A stretch of 64,000 nt of DNA from contig JAPLIC010000019.1 of assembly GCA_026389315.1 (NCBI GenBank), forward strand, positions 1 to 64,000. The letters run 5' to 3'. The notes under the pieces were generated by a model, which worked only from the letters and a program-made list of their open reading frames with translations, did no database searches and was not told the DNA's origin. Within the stretch, counting starts at the first letter, position 1; each line of letters opens with the position of its first letter. The position numbers and the translations under genes were made by a program. This DNA comes from Cyanobacteriota bacterium (lineage in GTDB: Bacteria; Cyanobacteriota; Cyanobacteriia; PCC-6307; Cyanobiaceae). Positions 1 to 8,217 of this stretch are shown here, piece after piece.

Positions 1-483
1 CCCGGGCGGGCCCATCAGCAGCAGGGATTCGCCGCTGTCCAGCAGGTCGCGCACCATGGCCACCGTGCCGAACACGGCCCGTCCCACCCGGCAGGTGAGG
101 CCCACCACCTCGCCCCGCCGGTTGCGCAGGGCGCTGATGCGATGCAGGGTGCGCTCTATGCCAGCGCGGTTGTCACCACCGAAGGGGCCCAGGCGCTCCA
201 GCACTCCGGCCAGGTCGGCCCGTTCGATCGGCACGGTTGCCAGCGCCACGGCCCTGGAGGGGTAGCGGGCCTCCGGCACCCGGCCCAAATCGAGCACCAC
301 CTCCAGCAGTTGGTCGCGGCATTCAGGCGGCTGCAGGGCCTGCCGGACCGGCGCCGGCAGCACCTCCAGGAGCTTTTCCAGCTCGGCGTTTTCGTTCTGG
401 GTTCCGCCCTGGTGGGCTGGCGGCGCTGGGCAGAAAAGGCTCCCCGGCGTCGGGGGGGTGCCGCTGGCGGCGAGGCTGGGCAA
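1..483 (-). CDS. Ycf45-like R3H/AAA-type ATPase (3' part outside the window)
   Basis: The minus strand reads into the left edge, so only the first ~161 residues are present. They contain an N-terminal region (NAELEKLLEVLPAPV) and a stretch that ends at the edge in a Walker A beginning (LLLMGPPG). The segment GLTCRVGRAVFGTVAMVRDL just before it is characteristic of the cyanobacterial/plastid Ycf45 family, AAA ATPases related to SpoIIIAA with a C-terminal R3H nucleic-acid-binding domain (not visible here). There is no ATG after the upstream in-frame stop; a TTG at 483-481 is the best start and its ribosome site is poor. Family assignment is good; cellular role is unknown. Confidence 0.75.
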   Translation of the reverse strand, partial: MPSLAASGTPPTPGSLFCPAPPAHQGGTQNENAELEKLLEVLPAPVRQALQPPECRDQLLEVVLDLGRVPEARYPSRAVALATVPIERADLAGVLERLGPFGGDNRAGIERTLHRISALRNRRGEVVGLTCRVGRAVFGTVAMVRDLLDSGESLLLMGPPG

Positions 484-624
484 GGCGACAGGATCCGATG
501 GGATGGTTGCGCTGCGGTTGTTCTAAACCTGCCCCCCAAGGCTGCCCGCTGGACCCTGATGGCGGATAGCCGCTGGAGGGCAGCATCTGGGGGCCCAGAC
601 GGGGGCCAAACCTGGGGGCCTGCC

Positions 625-1080
625 TCAGAGCAGCTCGGCCAGGGGGCGCCAGCGCAGGGCGCGGGAGCCCCCCATCTCCACCACAATTTTCAGGCGGGGT
701 TCACGGCGGGTGAGGGCCAGCAGCGAAGCCAGCTCGGCGCTGGAAAGCACCTGACCCTCCAGCAGCCAAAGCAGGATCGGACCGGTGCCCTCAAGGGCGG
801 CCCCCAGTTGCGGGATCACCCGCTCGACCGTGCCCACGGCGGCACCGCGACCGATGCTTTGGTGACCCAGGTGGGGGGGGCGGACCCCGTGCAGCGAAAA
901 CAGGAACTCCTCTGGATCGCCCAGGCCCCGGGCCGAACAGAGGTGGGCGCGGTAACCGGCGGCCCGCAGGCGCCGCAGCAGCCGGGTTTCGGCGCCCCCT
1001 TCCAGCGGTGCGTAGAGGGCCAGGGCGCCGGCCTGCTCCAAGGTCTGCCGAAAGCCGCGGCCGGTGAGGAGCAGGGGCAT
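625..1080 (-). CDS. ndhN: NAD(P)H-quinone oxidoreductase subunit N
   Basis: The 151-residue product has the usual NdhN length and begins [20 protein letters not shown], followed by the family signatures [19 protein letters not shown] and [17 protein letters not shown]. NdhN is a subunit of the cyanobacterial NDH-1 complex in the thylakoid membrane, which serves respiration, cyclic electron flow around photosystem I and CO2 uptake. It has no membrane segment, as expected for a subunit of the peripheral arm. It stands alone here, 85 bases from the L,D-transpeptidase gene on the same strand. The ATG start gives the expected N terminus. It is one of the clearest taxonomic markers in the window. 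Confidence 0.97.
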   Translation of the reverse strand: MPLLLTGRGFRQTLEQAGALALYAPLEGGAETRLLRRLRAAGYRAHLCSARGLGDPEEFLFSLHGVRPPHLGHQSIGRGAAVGTVERVIPQLGAALEGTGPILLWLLEGQVLSSAELASLLALTRREPRLKIVVEMGGSRALRWRPLAELL

Positions 1081-1165
1081 CGGTGCGAAAGAAGCTGGGG
1101 GTGAGTCTGGCAGCCCGAGGCGGCTCTGGGGTGGGCTTGCCCCTGGGCCATCCCTGGGGAACCCG

Positions 1166-1753
1166 TCAGTTCTGGATGGTCACCGGGGTGCCGACGTCCG
1201 TGTGGCCGAACAGCCAACGGGCGGTGGCGCTGGAGGTGCGAATGCAGCCGTGGCTGCGACGTACGCCAAAGGTCTGGCCCGCGGCTTCCTGCCAGGGGGC
1301 TGGATGCACACAGATCGAATCCGGCGGCAGCCCATCTCCCCCCAGGCACATAACGTTCTCGACCACCGGGATCTGGTAATCACGGCCAGTCATTTTGGTC
1401 TTTTTATACTTCGCCTTCACGTGGAAATCACCCTTGGGTGTGGGGCTGGCCGCTAGATCGGTCGACACCAGTTGGCGGTAAAGCATCTGGTGGTTCCTGT
1501 CAAAGGCGGTGATGCGCTGCTTGGCAAGCTCCACCACGAGCGAACCCACCGGTCCCGGTGGGGGTGGCGGCGCGTTCAGCGGCTCTGCGGCCCCCGCGGG
1601 CAGCGACGCTGCCGCCAGCAGCAACAGCACCCAGCCGGCCCGCCCGGCCGCCCGCCAGCCTGACCTCCCGCCCGCAGCCGCCATGGTGCCGAAGCAGGGG
1701 TTGCAGCAGGGCAGGCCTGGGATGCCGGGGATCATCTTGGCGAAGCAGACCAT
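1166..1753 (-). CDS. L,D-transpeptidase (YkuD domain), exported
   Basis: The protein has an N-terminal hydrophobic signal ([17 protein letters not shown], residues ~39-55) followed by a YkuD catalytic domain. The active-site motif is SHGCIRT with the nucleophile at about Cys170, and an upstream His sits in the CVHPAP segment near residue 150. Such enzymes form 3-3 cross-links in periplasmic peptidoglycan or attach proteins to it. The chosen ATG at 1753 has a purine-rich site (AGGATGGGGG) just upstream; starts at 1735 or 1684 would shorten the n-region of the signal and are possible. It lies 58 bases after the DUF3616 gene on the same strand. The family is certain; the substrate is not known. 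Confidence 0.9.
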   Translation of the reverse strand: MVCFAKMIPGIPGLPCCNPCFGTMAAAGGRSGWRAAGRAGWVLLLLAAASLPAGAAEPLNAPPPPPGPVGSLVVELAKQRITAFDRNHQMLYRQLVSTDLAASPTPKGDFHVKAKYKKTKMTGRDYQIPVVENVMCLGGDGLPPDSICVHPAPWQEAAGQTFGVRRSHGCIRTSSATARWLFGHTDVGTPVTIQN

Positions 1754-1811
1754 CCCCCATCCTGCTCTGCAGCCACCAGGCCACCGTGGTTTGGCAGTCA
1801 GGGTTGCTCGA

Positions 1812-3005
1812 TCAGGGCACAGGAGTGATGCGCAGCTCCCGGAACCGTTGCTTGGGCCGGGGCAAATTCTCACAGCGTTTGCCATCGATCGCCAACTTGC
1901 CGTCGTCACTGAGCAGCACCAGGCTGTCCCCCTGCACAAACAGCGCCTCCGGATTGAACAGCGACTTGCCGAGTTCGCTCCCGAACAGCCGCAACAGTTC
2001 TGGGGCGCTCTCGAACTGGCCGTTCCAGCGATAAAGGGCTGAGGGGATGGCGGGGCCGTTTTTGGGGTTCCCCGGGCCGCTGGGGCCCGCCACGATCAAC
2101 AGGGAGCCGTTCACCATTTCCAGGCTGCGGATGCCCAGCCCGCCCAGCTCCAACAGCACCGGATCGCCAAAGCGCGCCGCTTCGCCCGCCAGCACCGCAC
2201 CGGGGTTGGTGAGGGGCGCCACCAGGGCCTTGCCCCGGGGCAGGGGATTGCGGAAGCCGATCAGTAACTGGCCGTTGGGCGTGGCGGCCAGCCCCTCGAT
2301 GTTGAGACCGTCCTTGGCTTTGCCGGGGCGTTTGGCGGCCTGATCCAGGCCAAAGGGGGCGTAGCGGGGATCGGCCTCCAGATCGGCCAGCAGGGTTTGG
2401 TAGGGACGGCCCACCGGTTCCACCGTCACCGCCACTCCTTTCCCCTTGTCCCCACTCTCCAGTCCCAGACGGGTGGCGAACAGGCGCTGGCGATTGGGCC
2501 TGGGAGCCCCTGCTGCGCCGGAGCCTTCGCCGGCGCTATGGGAACCGATCCAGTAAACGAGCGGGCCCAGGCGGGCCGCCCCTTCCAGGTCCATTTCCAG
2601 AGAGCCGTCAGCCACCTGGGCCACCGCCTCCTTCGCAATCCGCCCCACCGCCAGCTCGGGCCCGCCCTGGCCCGCTTTGTAGAGATGCAGCAAGGTGGGC
2701 GCCGCATTTTCGTTGTCCGCAACAACAAACATCCCCTCCCCGAACCGCAGGCCCGCCGAGGCATTGCAAAGGCCTTTGTGCGACACCAGGCTCACTGGGC
2801 TCTCAGCCGCCTGGGCAACCACGCTGGAGGCCCCAAACCCCAGCAGCGTCAGCACCGTGATCACGGCCGCCCAGCCGGCCTGGCCCAGCCTGCGGCGGGC
2901 CTGGGGGGCTGGGGTGGCCTCCGGGGTCGAAGATCCGGCAGGGTGAGCTGGCATGGGGGTGGCAGGGGGTCGGGTCACAAGGTCGCCCTCGGCGGCCTTC
3001 AGCAT
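1812..3005 (-). CDS. DUF3616-domain protein, likely exported
   Basis: This is a 397-residue protein. A proline-rich N terminus leads into one hydrophobic segment (AGWAAVITVLTLLGFGASSVVAQA, residues ~44-67), which is probably a signal or anchor. The rest reads as repeated beta-rich blades (GEGMFVVADNENAAPTLLHLY, WIGSHSAGEG, PNRQRLFATRLG, LNIEGLAATPNGQLLIGFRN), the pattern of DUF3616 proteins, which resemble beta-propellers. Function is unknown. It ends the LssY_C/CsgG group: 18 bases separate its start from the stop of the LssY_C gene, so cotranscription is likely. Domain assignment comes from remembered family patterns and was not searched. Confidence 0.75.
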   Translation of the reverse strand: MLKAAEGDLVTRPPATPMPAHPAGSSTPEATPAPQARRRLGQAGWAAVITVLTLLGFGASSVVAQAAESPVSLVSHKGLCNASAGLRFGEGMFVVADNENAAPTLLHLYKAGQGGPELAVGRIAKEAVAQVADGSLEMDLEGAARLGPLVYWIGSHSAGEGSGAAGAPRPNRQRLFATRLGLESGDKGKGVAVTVEPVGRPYQTLLADLEADPRYAPFGLDQAAKRPGKAKDGLNIEGLAATPNGQLLIGFRNPLPRGKALVAPLTNPGAVLAGEAARFGDPVLLELGGLGIRSLEMVNGSLLIVAGPSGPGNPKNGPAIPSALYRWNGQFESAPELLRLFGSELGKSLFNPEALFVQGDSLVLLSDDGKLAIDGKRCENLPRPKQRFRELRITPVP

Positions 3006-3023
3006 CCTGCCAACTCGCTCCGA

Positions 3024-4337
3024 TCAGGGCCTGGGCGTGCGGCGGGGATCGGGCACCGGCTGGTTGGATTCGGACCGGGGCCAGCGGGTCACGACCCGGT
3101 GGTAGGTCACGGGGGCGCTGGAAAGCCAGAGCACCGCCCGCAAGCCATCGGTGACATAGGGGTCGCCGGTGTAGTTGGTGCGGGGATGGTTCCAGGTGGA
3201 GACCCCCACACCCGATACAAAGTTGAAGCTGTGCAAGCTTTCTGAAAAAAATAAATCCTGCATCAGATACCAGCGGGTTTCATCCACCTCGGCATCAATT
3301 TTGTGGGTGGTCAGGGTCTTTGCGGTCAGCCGCACGCCGATGTCACGGCTGATTTGACCCACCCAAACGGGCTGGCCCCGCAGGGTCACAGGGGCCAACC
3401 AGAGCCGCATGTGGTTGCGCTGGTTGACGTTGCCCCGCGCTTTCTGCAGGGCAATGTCCTGGGGCCGACCAAACATGTACAGCGAGGACACCGGCGAGTA
3501 GCGATAGGGCCGGCCCAGCAGGGACGACACCAGCGTGCGCCAGGCGGAGGTGACCGAAAGGGTCTGGGTGACATGCCAGTCGCGGCGTGCCAGGGGCGGC
3601 AACACCGTGTCGGCGGAGCCGATCAAGACGATGTTGAGGGGATCGGCGGGGGTTCGGCGGTCGCCGCCCAGGGTGCAACAGGGCAGAGCTTCGAGCCAGC
3701 GCCGGAACTTTGGCTCCTCAAGATCCTGTTGGCGACCTGGGGCGAACAGGTGCTGCCAGTTGACCCTTTGGAAATCCGTGCGCAGCCCTGGCACCTTGAC
3801 CAGAAAGGGGAACCGGCGGACCTTGCGCTGCCCGGGGGCCACCAACTCGACATTGGCGTATTTGAGCCCTTCGTCGCGGTTGGTGAACACGTAACCGCCC
3901 ACCATGCCCCCCGGTTCCACCGCTTCAGGCAGATCCAGGCCCCGTAGATGCTGGTCCAGGTGGCGATTGCCTGCGGGGTCGAACCAGCGGTGACCTTTCC
4001 AGGCCACCTCGTGGGGGGAGAAGTAGTCGTCGTCGATGCTGATGGGGGGGATGTAATAACGCACTCCCTCGAAATTGCGCACCCTCACCCACACCGGTTG
4101 AATGCCGGCTTTGGTGATATCAAACCCCACCAGCGCATTCGCTTCGGCGGCGCTCAAGGCCGCCAGATCGACGCTGACCCCCTGGGCGGTGCGCCGCTCG
4201 GCGCGACGCAGGATCGGTTCGGGATCAAAGCGACCCTGCGGCATCGCTGGGCAGCCAATGAGCAGCAAAGGCAGCAGTAGCGGCACCAGCAACGGCACCA
4301 GGACCAGCCGGCTCCTGGACTTCATCGCTTGGTTCAT
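3024..4337 (-). CDS. LssY C-terminal domain lipoprotein
   Basis: The 437-residue product begins with a long hydrophobic stretch ending in a lipobox (LLLIGC, Cys29), so it is probably a lipoprotein of the outer membrane or periplasm. The body matches the LssY C-terminal domain family: DPLNIVLIGSADTVL, RPYRYSPVSSLYMFGRPQDIALQKARG, and QPVWVGQISRDIGVRL with a late Tyr/Trp-rich part. The family is named after a Legionella gene next to type I secretion genes; its biochemical role is not established. The start codon overlaps the stop of the csgG-like gene by 4 bases (ATGA), which indicates translational coupling between the two envelope proteins. Confidence 0.8.
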   Translation of the reverse strand: MNQAMKSRSRLVLVPLLVPLLLPLLLIGCPAMPQGRFDPEPILRRAERRTAQGVSVDLAALSAAEANALVGFDITKAGIQPVWVRVRNFEGVRYYIPPISIDDDYFSPHEVAWKGHRWFDPAGNRHLDQHLRGLDLPEAVEPGGMVGGYVFTNRDEGLKYANVELVAPGQRKVRRFPFLVKVPGLRTDFQRVNWQHLFAPGRQQDLEEPKFRRWLEALPCCTLGGDRRTPADPLNIVLIGSADTVLPPLARRDWHVTQTLSVTSAWRTLVSSLLGRPYRYSPVSSLYMFGRPQDIALQKARGNVNQRNHMRLWLAPVTLRGQPVWVGQISRDIGVRLTAKTLTTHKIDAEVDETRWYLMQDLFFSESLHSFNFVSGVGVSTWNHPRTNYTGDPYVTDGLRAVLWLSSAPVTYHRVVTRWPRSESNQPVPDPRRTPRP

Positions 4338-5242
4338 TCCAACTGCAAAACGCCTTTGGTCCGTTCGCGGCGCTGCTGATCCTGGGCTTGGAACCGGGCC
4401 ATGCAGTTGCCCCGCGGCGCCAGCAGACAGCTGACGTAGTCGGCGGCCTGGCTCAGGGCGGCCCGCAGTGCCTTGGCGGCCGGCGTGCGCTGGACCTCGC
4501 TGCTGCGGTTTTGGAAGTTGAGGGTCCCGGCCGCCCCTGTCAACACCTGGCCGGTGCGGCCCATGTTGGGGGCCAGCAGCAGGGCGGCGCCGGCGAGGGG
4601 CAACAGGCTGAAGCCGGTTTCCTGGGCGGCGGCCCCACTGCTGGCCCGCCCCTCCACGGTGCGGGAGCCCACGACTTCGCCGCTGCTGCTGTCCACAACC
4701 CGGATGTCGATGGCCACGTAGTCCTTGGTTTCGACTTGCTGTTGGTTCTTGCCAAAACCCATCAGACCGAAGGAGTTGCCGGTGCTTTTGGCCTCCACGT
4801 TGGTGTCATAGGAGGTGACGGTGCCGAGCACGATGTATCGGGCTCCCGTCAGCTGGCCCTTGCGGGCCGCGTTGCTGTTGTTGCGCACCAGGCCCAGTTC
4901 GGCCAGCTGCTGCTCCGAGAGCACCTCCTTGATGTTGTTGCGCTCCACCACCTGGAGTTCACCGGTGGCCGACAGTTCGTTGCTGAGGGCATGGGCCAGA
5001 TCGTTGGCCACCGGCCCTTGCCACCACCAGGTGGGCTGGCTGACGCTGTTCTTGAAATCGGGCACCGAAACGGTCGGCAGGCCCCTGCCGCCCTGGGCCC
5101 ACGAGGCCGGGGCCCAGGACGCCGGCAGCCAGGTGGCCGGCAGCGCCAGGGCCAGGCCGAGGACCAGCCCCAGGCCGCCCGGACAGCCCCCGGGGGAGAG
5201 CTTGGGCCCCTTGGACGTGTCTTGAAGACAGGGGTTCCGCAC
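4334..5242 (-). CDS. CsgG/HfaB-family secreted protein
   Basis: The 302-residue protein has a signal-like hydrophobic region (GLGLVLGLALALPATW) and then a CsgG fold: VSVPDFKNSV, SNELSATGELQVVERNNIKEV, LTGARYIVLGTVTSYD and DYVAIDIRVVDSSSGEVV. CsgG-type proteins form the outer-membrane pore of curli secretion or serve as related assembly lipoproteins. Unlike CsgG, no lipobox cysteine follows the signal region, and the tripled 'PASWA'-like residues sit where processing would occur. Two cysteines lie near the C terminus (SCLLAPRGNC). It is first in the LssY_C/DUF3616 cluster and no curli subunit gene is visible nearby. A shorter start further into the hydrophobic region is possible. Confidence 0.8.
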   Translation of the reverse strand: MRNPCLQDTSKGPKLSPGGCPGGLGLVLGLALALPATWLPASWAPASWAQGGRGLPTVSVPDFKNSVSQPTWWWQGPVANDLAHALSNELSATGELQVVERNNIKEVLSEQQLAELGLVRNNSNAARKGQLTGARYIVLGTVTSYDTNVEAKSTGNSFGLMGFGKNQQQVETKDYVAIDIRVVDSSSGEVVGSRTVEGRASSGAAAQETGFSLLPLAGAALLLAPNMGRTGQVLTGAAGTLNFQNRSSEVQRTPAAKALRAALSQAADYVSCLLAPRGNCMARFQAQDQQRRERTKGVLQLE

Positions 5243-5407
5243 AGAACGAATGGCAGCAGGGTTCTTAGTTTGCAGCGGCCCGCCAGGTCCCGCCAGTGGC
5301 TAAAGTGCCTGCGGAAAAGCGTTTTCCGTAGCGTCCCGCACCCTAAGACAAGCCTTTTCCTGGGTTCACTGGTTGTTTCTACGGATTGATTGGATCCGGT
5401 GGGTTGA

Positions 5408-5986
5408 ATGACAAGCACTTTGCCCTCACGCCCAGAGTCTGAGCGGCTTGAGACCCAGGAACGACGACACCAGCAACGACGACAGGCTGGGCCAGCACGA
5501 TCGGCGCCGATGTTCGAGATGATTCCCTATGAAAAATTTCGCGATACTCCTGCGGTTCGATTTTTCGATATTACGATTCCCACCTCAAATGCCCGCGACA
5601 TGGTTGTCCATAGCGGGCCGGCGGTAAGTCCCCCAGATGACAGTGAATCTGGAGCCTGGCAGTTTTATCTCCACCCCCACCAAGAAGACAATCTATTAGC
5701 CATGCATGGGGGGCGTACCTTCTATCTTGTCAACCTCGGTTGGAATTACCCCTTCCATATTGTGCGCCTTGATTGTGGCGGCGACATCTTGCGGATCCCC
5801 CCTGGCACCTTCCACCGTTCGGTCTCCGATCCCGATGGCTCATTGGTGTTGAATCAGGCGGTTCGTGAGGAGGGAGCCAGCCTGTTGCGTGAATTTCGCG
5901 TCTACAACAGTCACCGTATTCCCCGTCTCTTCGCTGTCACCTCCAAGACCGCCCCCCTGCCCAAGCTGCACGGGGTGAGCTGGTGA
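5408..5986 (+). CDS. Cupin-like protein
   Basis: The 192-residue protein carries a cupin-like core. The first motif is FYLHPHQEDNLLAMHGGRTF (candidate metal ligands His, His, Gln/Glu), then comes a beta-rich middle, and the second motif is LRIPPGTFHRSVSDPDGS with a conserved His. Cupins of this size are usually small metal-dependent enzymes or binding proteins; no substrate can be named. Residues 1-34 are Arg/Gln-rich and look unstructured, so an internal ATG at 5510 (MFEMIPYEKF) may be the true start. The gene is divergent from the csgG-like gene with 165 bases between the start codons, and it is visibly less GC-rich than its neighbours. Confidence 0.65.
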   Translation: MTSTLPSRPESERLETQERRHQQRRQAGPARSAPMFEMIPYEKFRDTPAVRFFDITIPTSNARDMVVHSGPAVSPPDDSESGAWQFYLHPHQEDNLLAMHGGRTFYLVNLGWNYPFHIVRLDCGGDILRIPPGTFHRSVSDPDGSLVLNQAVREEGASLLREFRVYNSHRIPRLFAVTSKTAPLPKLHGVSW

Positions 5987-6028
5987 ATTCCGGTCCATTG
6001 GGTCCCAGGTCTCTTGGGCCCCAAAGCC

Positions 6029-8164
6029 TTAACCCAGCCTGAGGTCCACGGTCACCGCATCGCTGCGACGGCGCCCCCGCCAGGGGGGGCTGCTCCAGGC
6101 TTGCGGCAGTGGGCTGGGTGAGGCTGATTCAGCAAACTCCAACCCGTCCTCCCCCAGGGCAAAGGATTGTTCGCCCTCGGGACCACGCACCACCAGATTC
6201 AGGGGCCAGTGGGGTTCAATCGCCGGATGCAGACAGGGATAGAGCCGCTGCTGGCGATAACGCACCGCCAATACCTCGGGCTCCATCGCCAGCTCCAAGG
6301 GGCGATCGTTGAGCATCAATTTGCAGCTGTTGCGGAAGGCGGAGTTGGCTTCCACCTCAAAGCGCCGCAGGGAGCCATCAATAAAACGACTGGTGAAGCC
6401 TCCCTCGCGGGGAAAATCACAAATCAGCGGCCAGGGTTCCAGGGCTGGTCTCAAGATCAGTTCAGGGCTTTCTTGATCCCCTGCGGCCGGTTTGCCCCCC
6501 CGCCAGTGCAGTAATGGCGCAAAGCGCCATTGCCAGAGTTCGCGAAAGGGTGCGGCATCCAGTTCCAAGCCGTCTTGCGCCAGTACCGCCAGGATCGACT
6601 CCAGATCCGCCCACAGCTGGCTAGGCAGCAATTGGCGATCATGGAGCCCCTCGCCCCAGGGCTTGAGGGCGGCGGGGCGATGGCTGGGGTCGAGCAGGTG
6701 GGCGGCCAGGGCACTCCAGAGCAGGGCAATGGCACTGGTCCAGTTCTGGTCCGGCAGGCTTTCCAGCGCCCGAAATTCGATCAATCCCAGGCAACCGGCC
6801 GGGGTGCCGGGATTCCAGAATTTGTCGAAGCTGATTTCGCTGCGATGGTTGTTGCCGCTGCGGTCGGCATGCAGATGGCGCAGGGTCTCGCCGATCAGGC
6901 CGCGGTGATCGCCATAGGGCTCTAACGAAGGGGTTCCATCGGCGGCTGCGATGGCTCGATAGGCCAGCTCCAGATCGAAAAGCTCGCCGGCAGCCTCATC
7001 CGGCCGGGGCGCCTGGGAGGCGGGCCCCACCCCCGGTCCGCTGAACAGGTAGGCCAGGGATGGGTGGTGCTGCCAGTAACGCAGCACCCCCACCAACCAG
7101 GCGGGCCGGGAGAAAAACGGATTGCTGGCCAGGTTTGGCCCGCCCCAGAGCAGGTGGTTGCCTCCCCCCGTGCCCTGCTGCTGCCCTGCGGGCGTCACTT
7201 TCCAACTGCGCAGCCCCAGGGAGCCAGAGGCCAGCTCCAGGCGCCGCAGCCAGCCGTCGTAATCCCGCCAGCCATGGCACACCGGCAGGTTGATCTCCAG
7301 CACGCCTGGATCGGCGGTCAAGCCCAGCACCTGCCAGCGATCGTCCAGATCACTGGGCAGCAGGCCCCCCAGGCCCGGGGCCGCCAGGTTGCCAAGGCTG
7401 TCAGCCACGGCCTGCAGCAGGGCCACCAGGGGACGACGCAGCAGGGGCGGCAGAAACAGATCCCATTGGCCGTCATGCAGTTCGAGGGTGAGCACCTGGC
7501 GGGGCACCTCGTCTGGGAAATGCTCCAAAGGCAGGCGCAACCCTGCCGGTCCCGTGGCCCGACTGAGTTCGCAGAGGCGCTCTTCCAGGGGCCAGGCCAC
7601 CGCTTTCCAAGGGATTGGATCCGAGTCGTTGTCCGCCAAGGATTCGTCCACCGTCAGGGGAACGGCCCAGGTGCGGCGCTGCGGATCGCGGGGATCGCGC
7701 AGTTCCAGGGGCTGCAAGGGCACGCCAAGTCGCTGGCCGAGGGTTTCCAGCCAGGCCAGTGCTTGTCCGGGGGCTAAAACAGCCCCCGGCTCTCCAGACC
7801 TGCTGGGTTCTGGCCAGCGCACCGGCGGGGTGCCGTCGCTGCCGGTGAAGAGCCGCAGGGCCCAGCGGGGGTTGATCTCACCTTCGTAACACTTGCCAGG
7901 GCAAAACAGCAGGGTGCTGCCGGGCCAGACATCCCGCTGCAGGATCTGGGCCAGAAGGCGGGCCAGGGGTAATTTTGTCGGCCCGTCGGCGGTGATGCTC
8001 CATTCGGGCCCCTCGGGGTCGAGGGGCACCACCGTGGGTTCCCCCCCCAGGGTCAACCGCACCCCTTGGGCCCGCAACCGGCGTTCCACCTCCTGGGCCA
8101 CCGTTTCCATCCAGTCGGGGGCTGGTGCGCTGGGGGGTAACGGGGCATCGGGCAAGGTAAACAT
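6029..8164 (-). CDS. DUF2126 protein (transglutaminase-associated, stand-alone)
   Basis: The 711-residue protein matches the DUF2126 region normally fused behind a transglutaminase-like domain in proteins of about 1,100 residues. Recognisable parts are LRAQGVRLTLGGEPTVV, WSITADGPTKLPLARLL, LFCPGKCYEGEINPRWALRL, LEINLPVCHGWRDYD, GTGGGNHLLWGGPNL and FWNPGTPAGCLGLIEFRA. Here the transglutaminase domain is absent from the chain; a separate transglutaminase-like gene lies upstream at 10.8-11.6 kb. It follows glgP by 53 bases on the same strand. Comparative-genomics work groups these proteins with predicted peptide-synthesis or peptide-modification systems; no activity is proven. The protein is probably cytoplasmic, as no signal sequence is seen. 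Confidence 0.85.
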   Translation of the reverse strand: MFTLPDAPLPPSAPAPDWMETVAQEVERRLRAQGVRLTLGGEPTVVPLDPEGPEWSITADGPTKLPLARLLAQILQRDVWPGSTLLFCPGKCYEGEINPRWALRLFTGSDGTPPVRWPEPSRSGEPGAVLAPGQALAWLETLGQRLGVPLQPLELRDPRDPQRRTWAVPLTVDESLADNDSDPIPWKAVAWPLEERLCELSRATGPAGLRLPLEHFPDEVPRQVLTLELHDGQWDLFLPPLLRRPLVALLQAVADSLGNLAAPGLGGLLPSDLDDRWQVLGLTADPGVLEINLPVCHGWRDYDGWLRRLELASGSLGLRSWKVTPAGQQQGTGGGNHLLWGGPNLASNPFFSRPAWLVGVLRYWQHHPSLAYLFSGPGVGPASQAPRPDEAAGELFDLELAYRAIAAADGTPSLEPYGDHRGLIGETLRHLHADRSGNNHRSEISFDKFWNPGTPAGCLGLIEFRALESLPDQNWTSAIALLWSALAAHLLDPSHRPAALKPWGEGLHDRQLLPSQLWADLESILAVLAQDGLELDAAPFRELWQWRFAPLLHWRGGKPAAGDQESPELILRPALEPWPLICDFPREGGFTSRFIDGSLRRFEVEANSAFRNSCKLMLNDRPLELAMEPEVLAVRYRQQRLYPCLHPAIEPHWPLNLVVRGPEGEQSFALGEDGLEFAESASPSPLPQAWSSPPWRGRRRSDAVTVDLRLG

Positions 8165-8217
8165 CGGCGCAGATTTTGAACATCATGATCTTTTAATGGT
8201 CTCGAGGCCGCAGGCCC

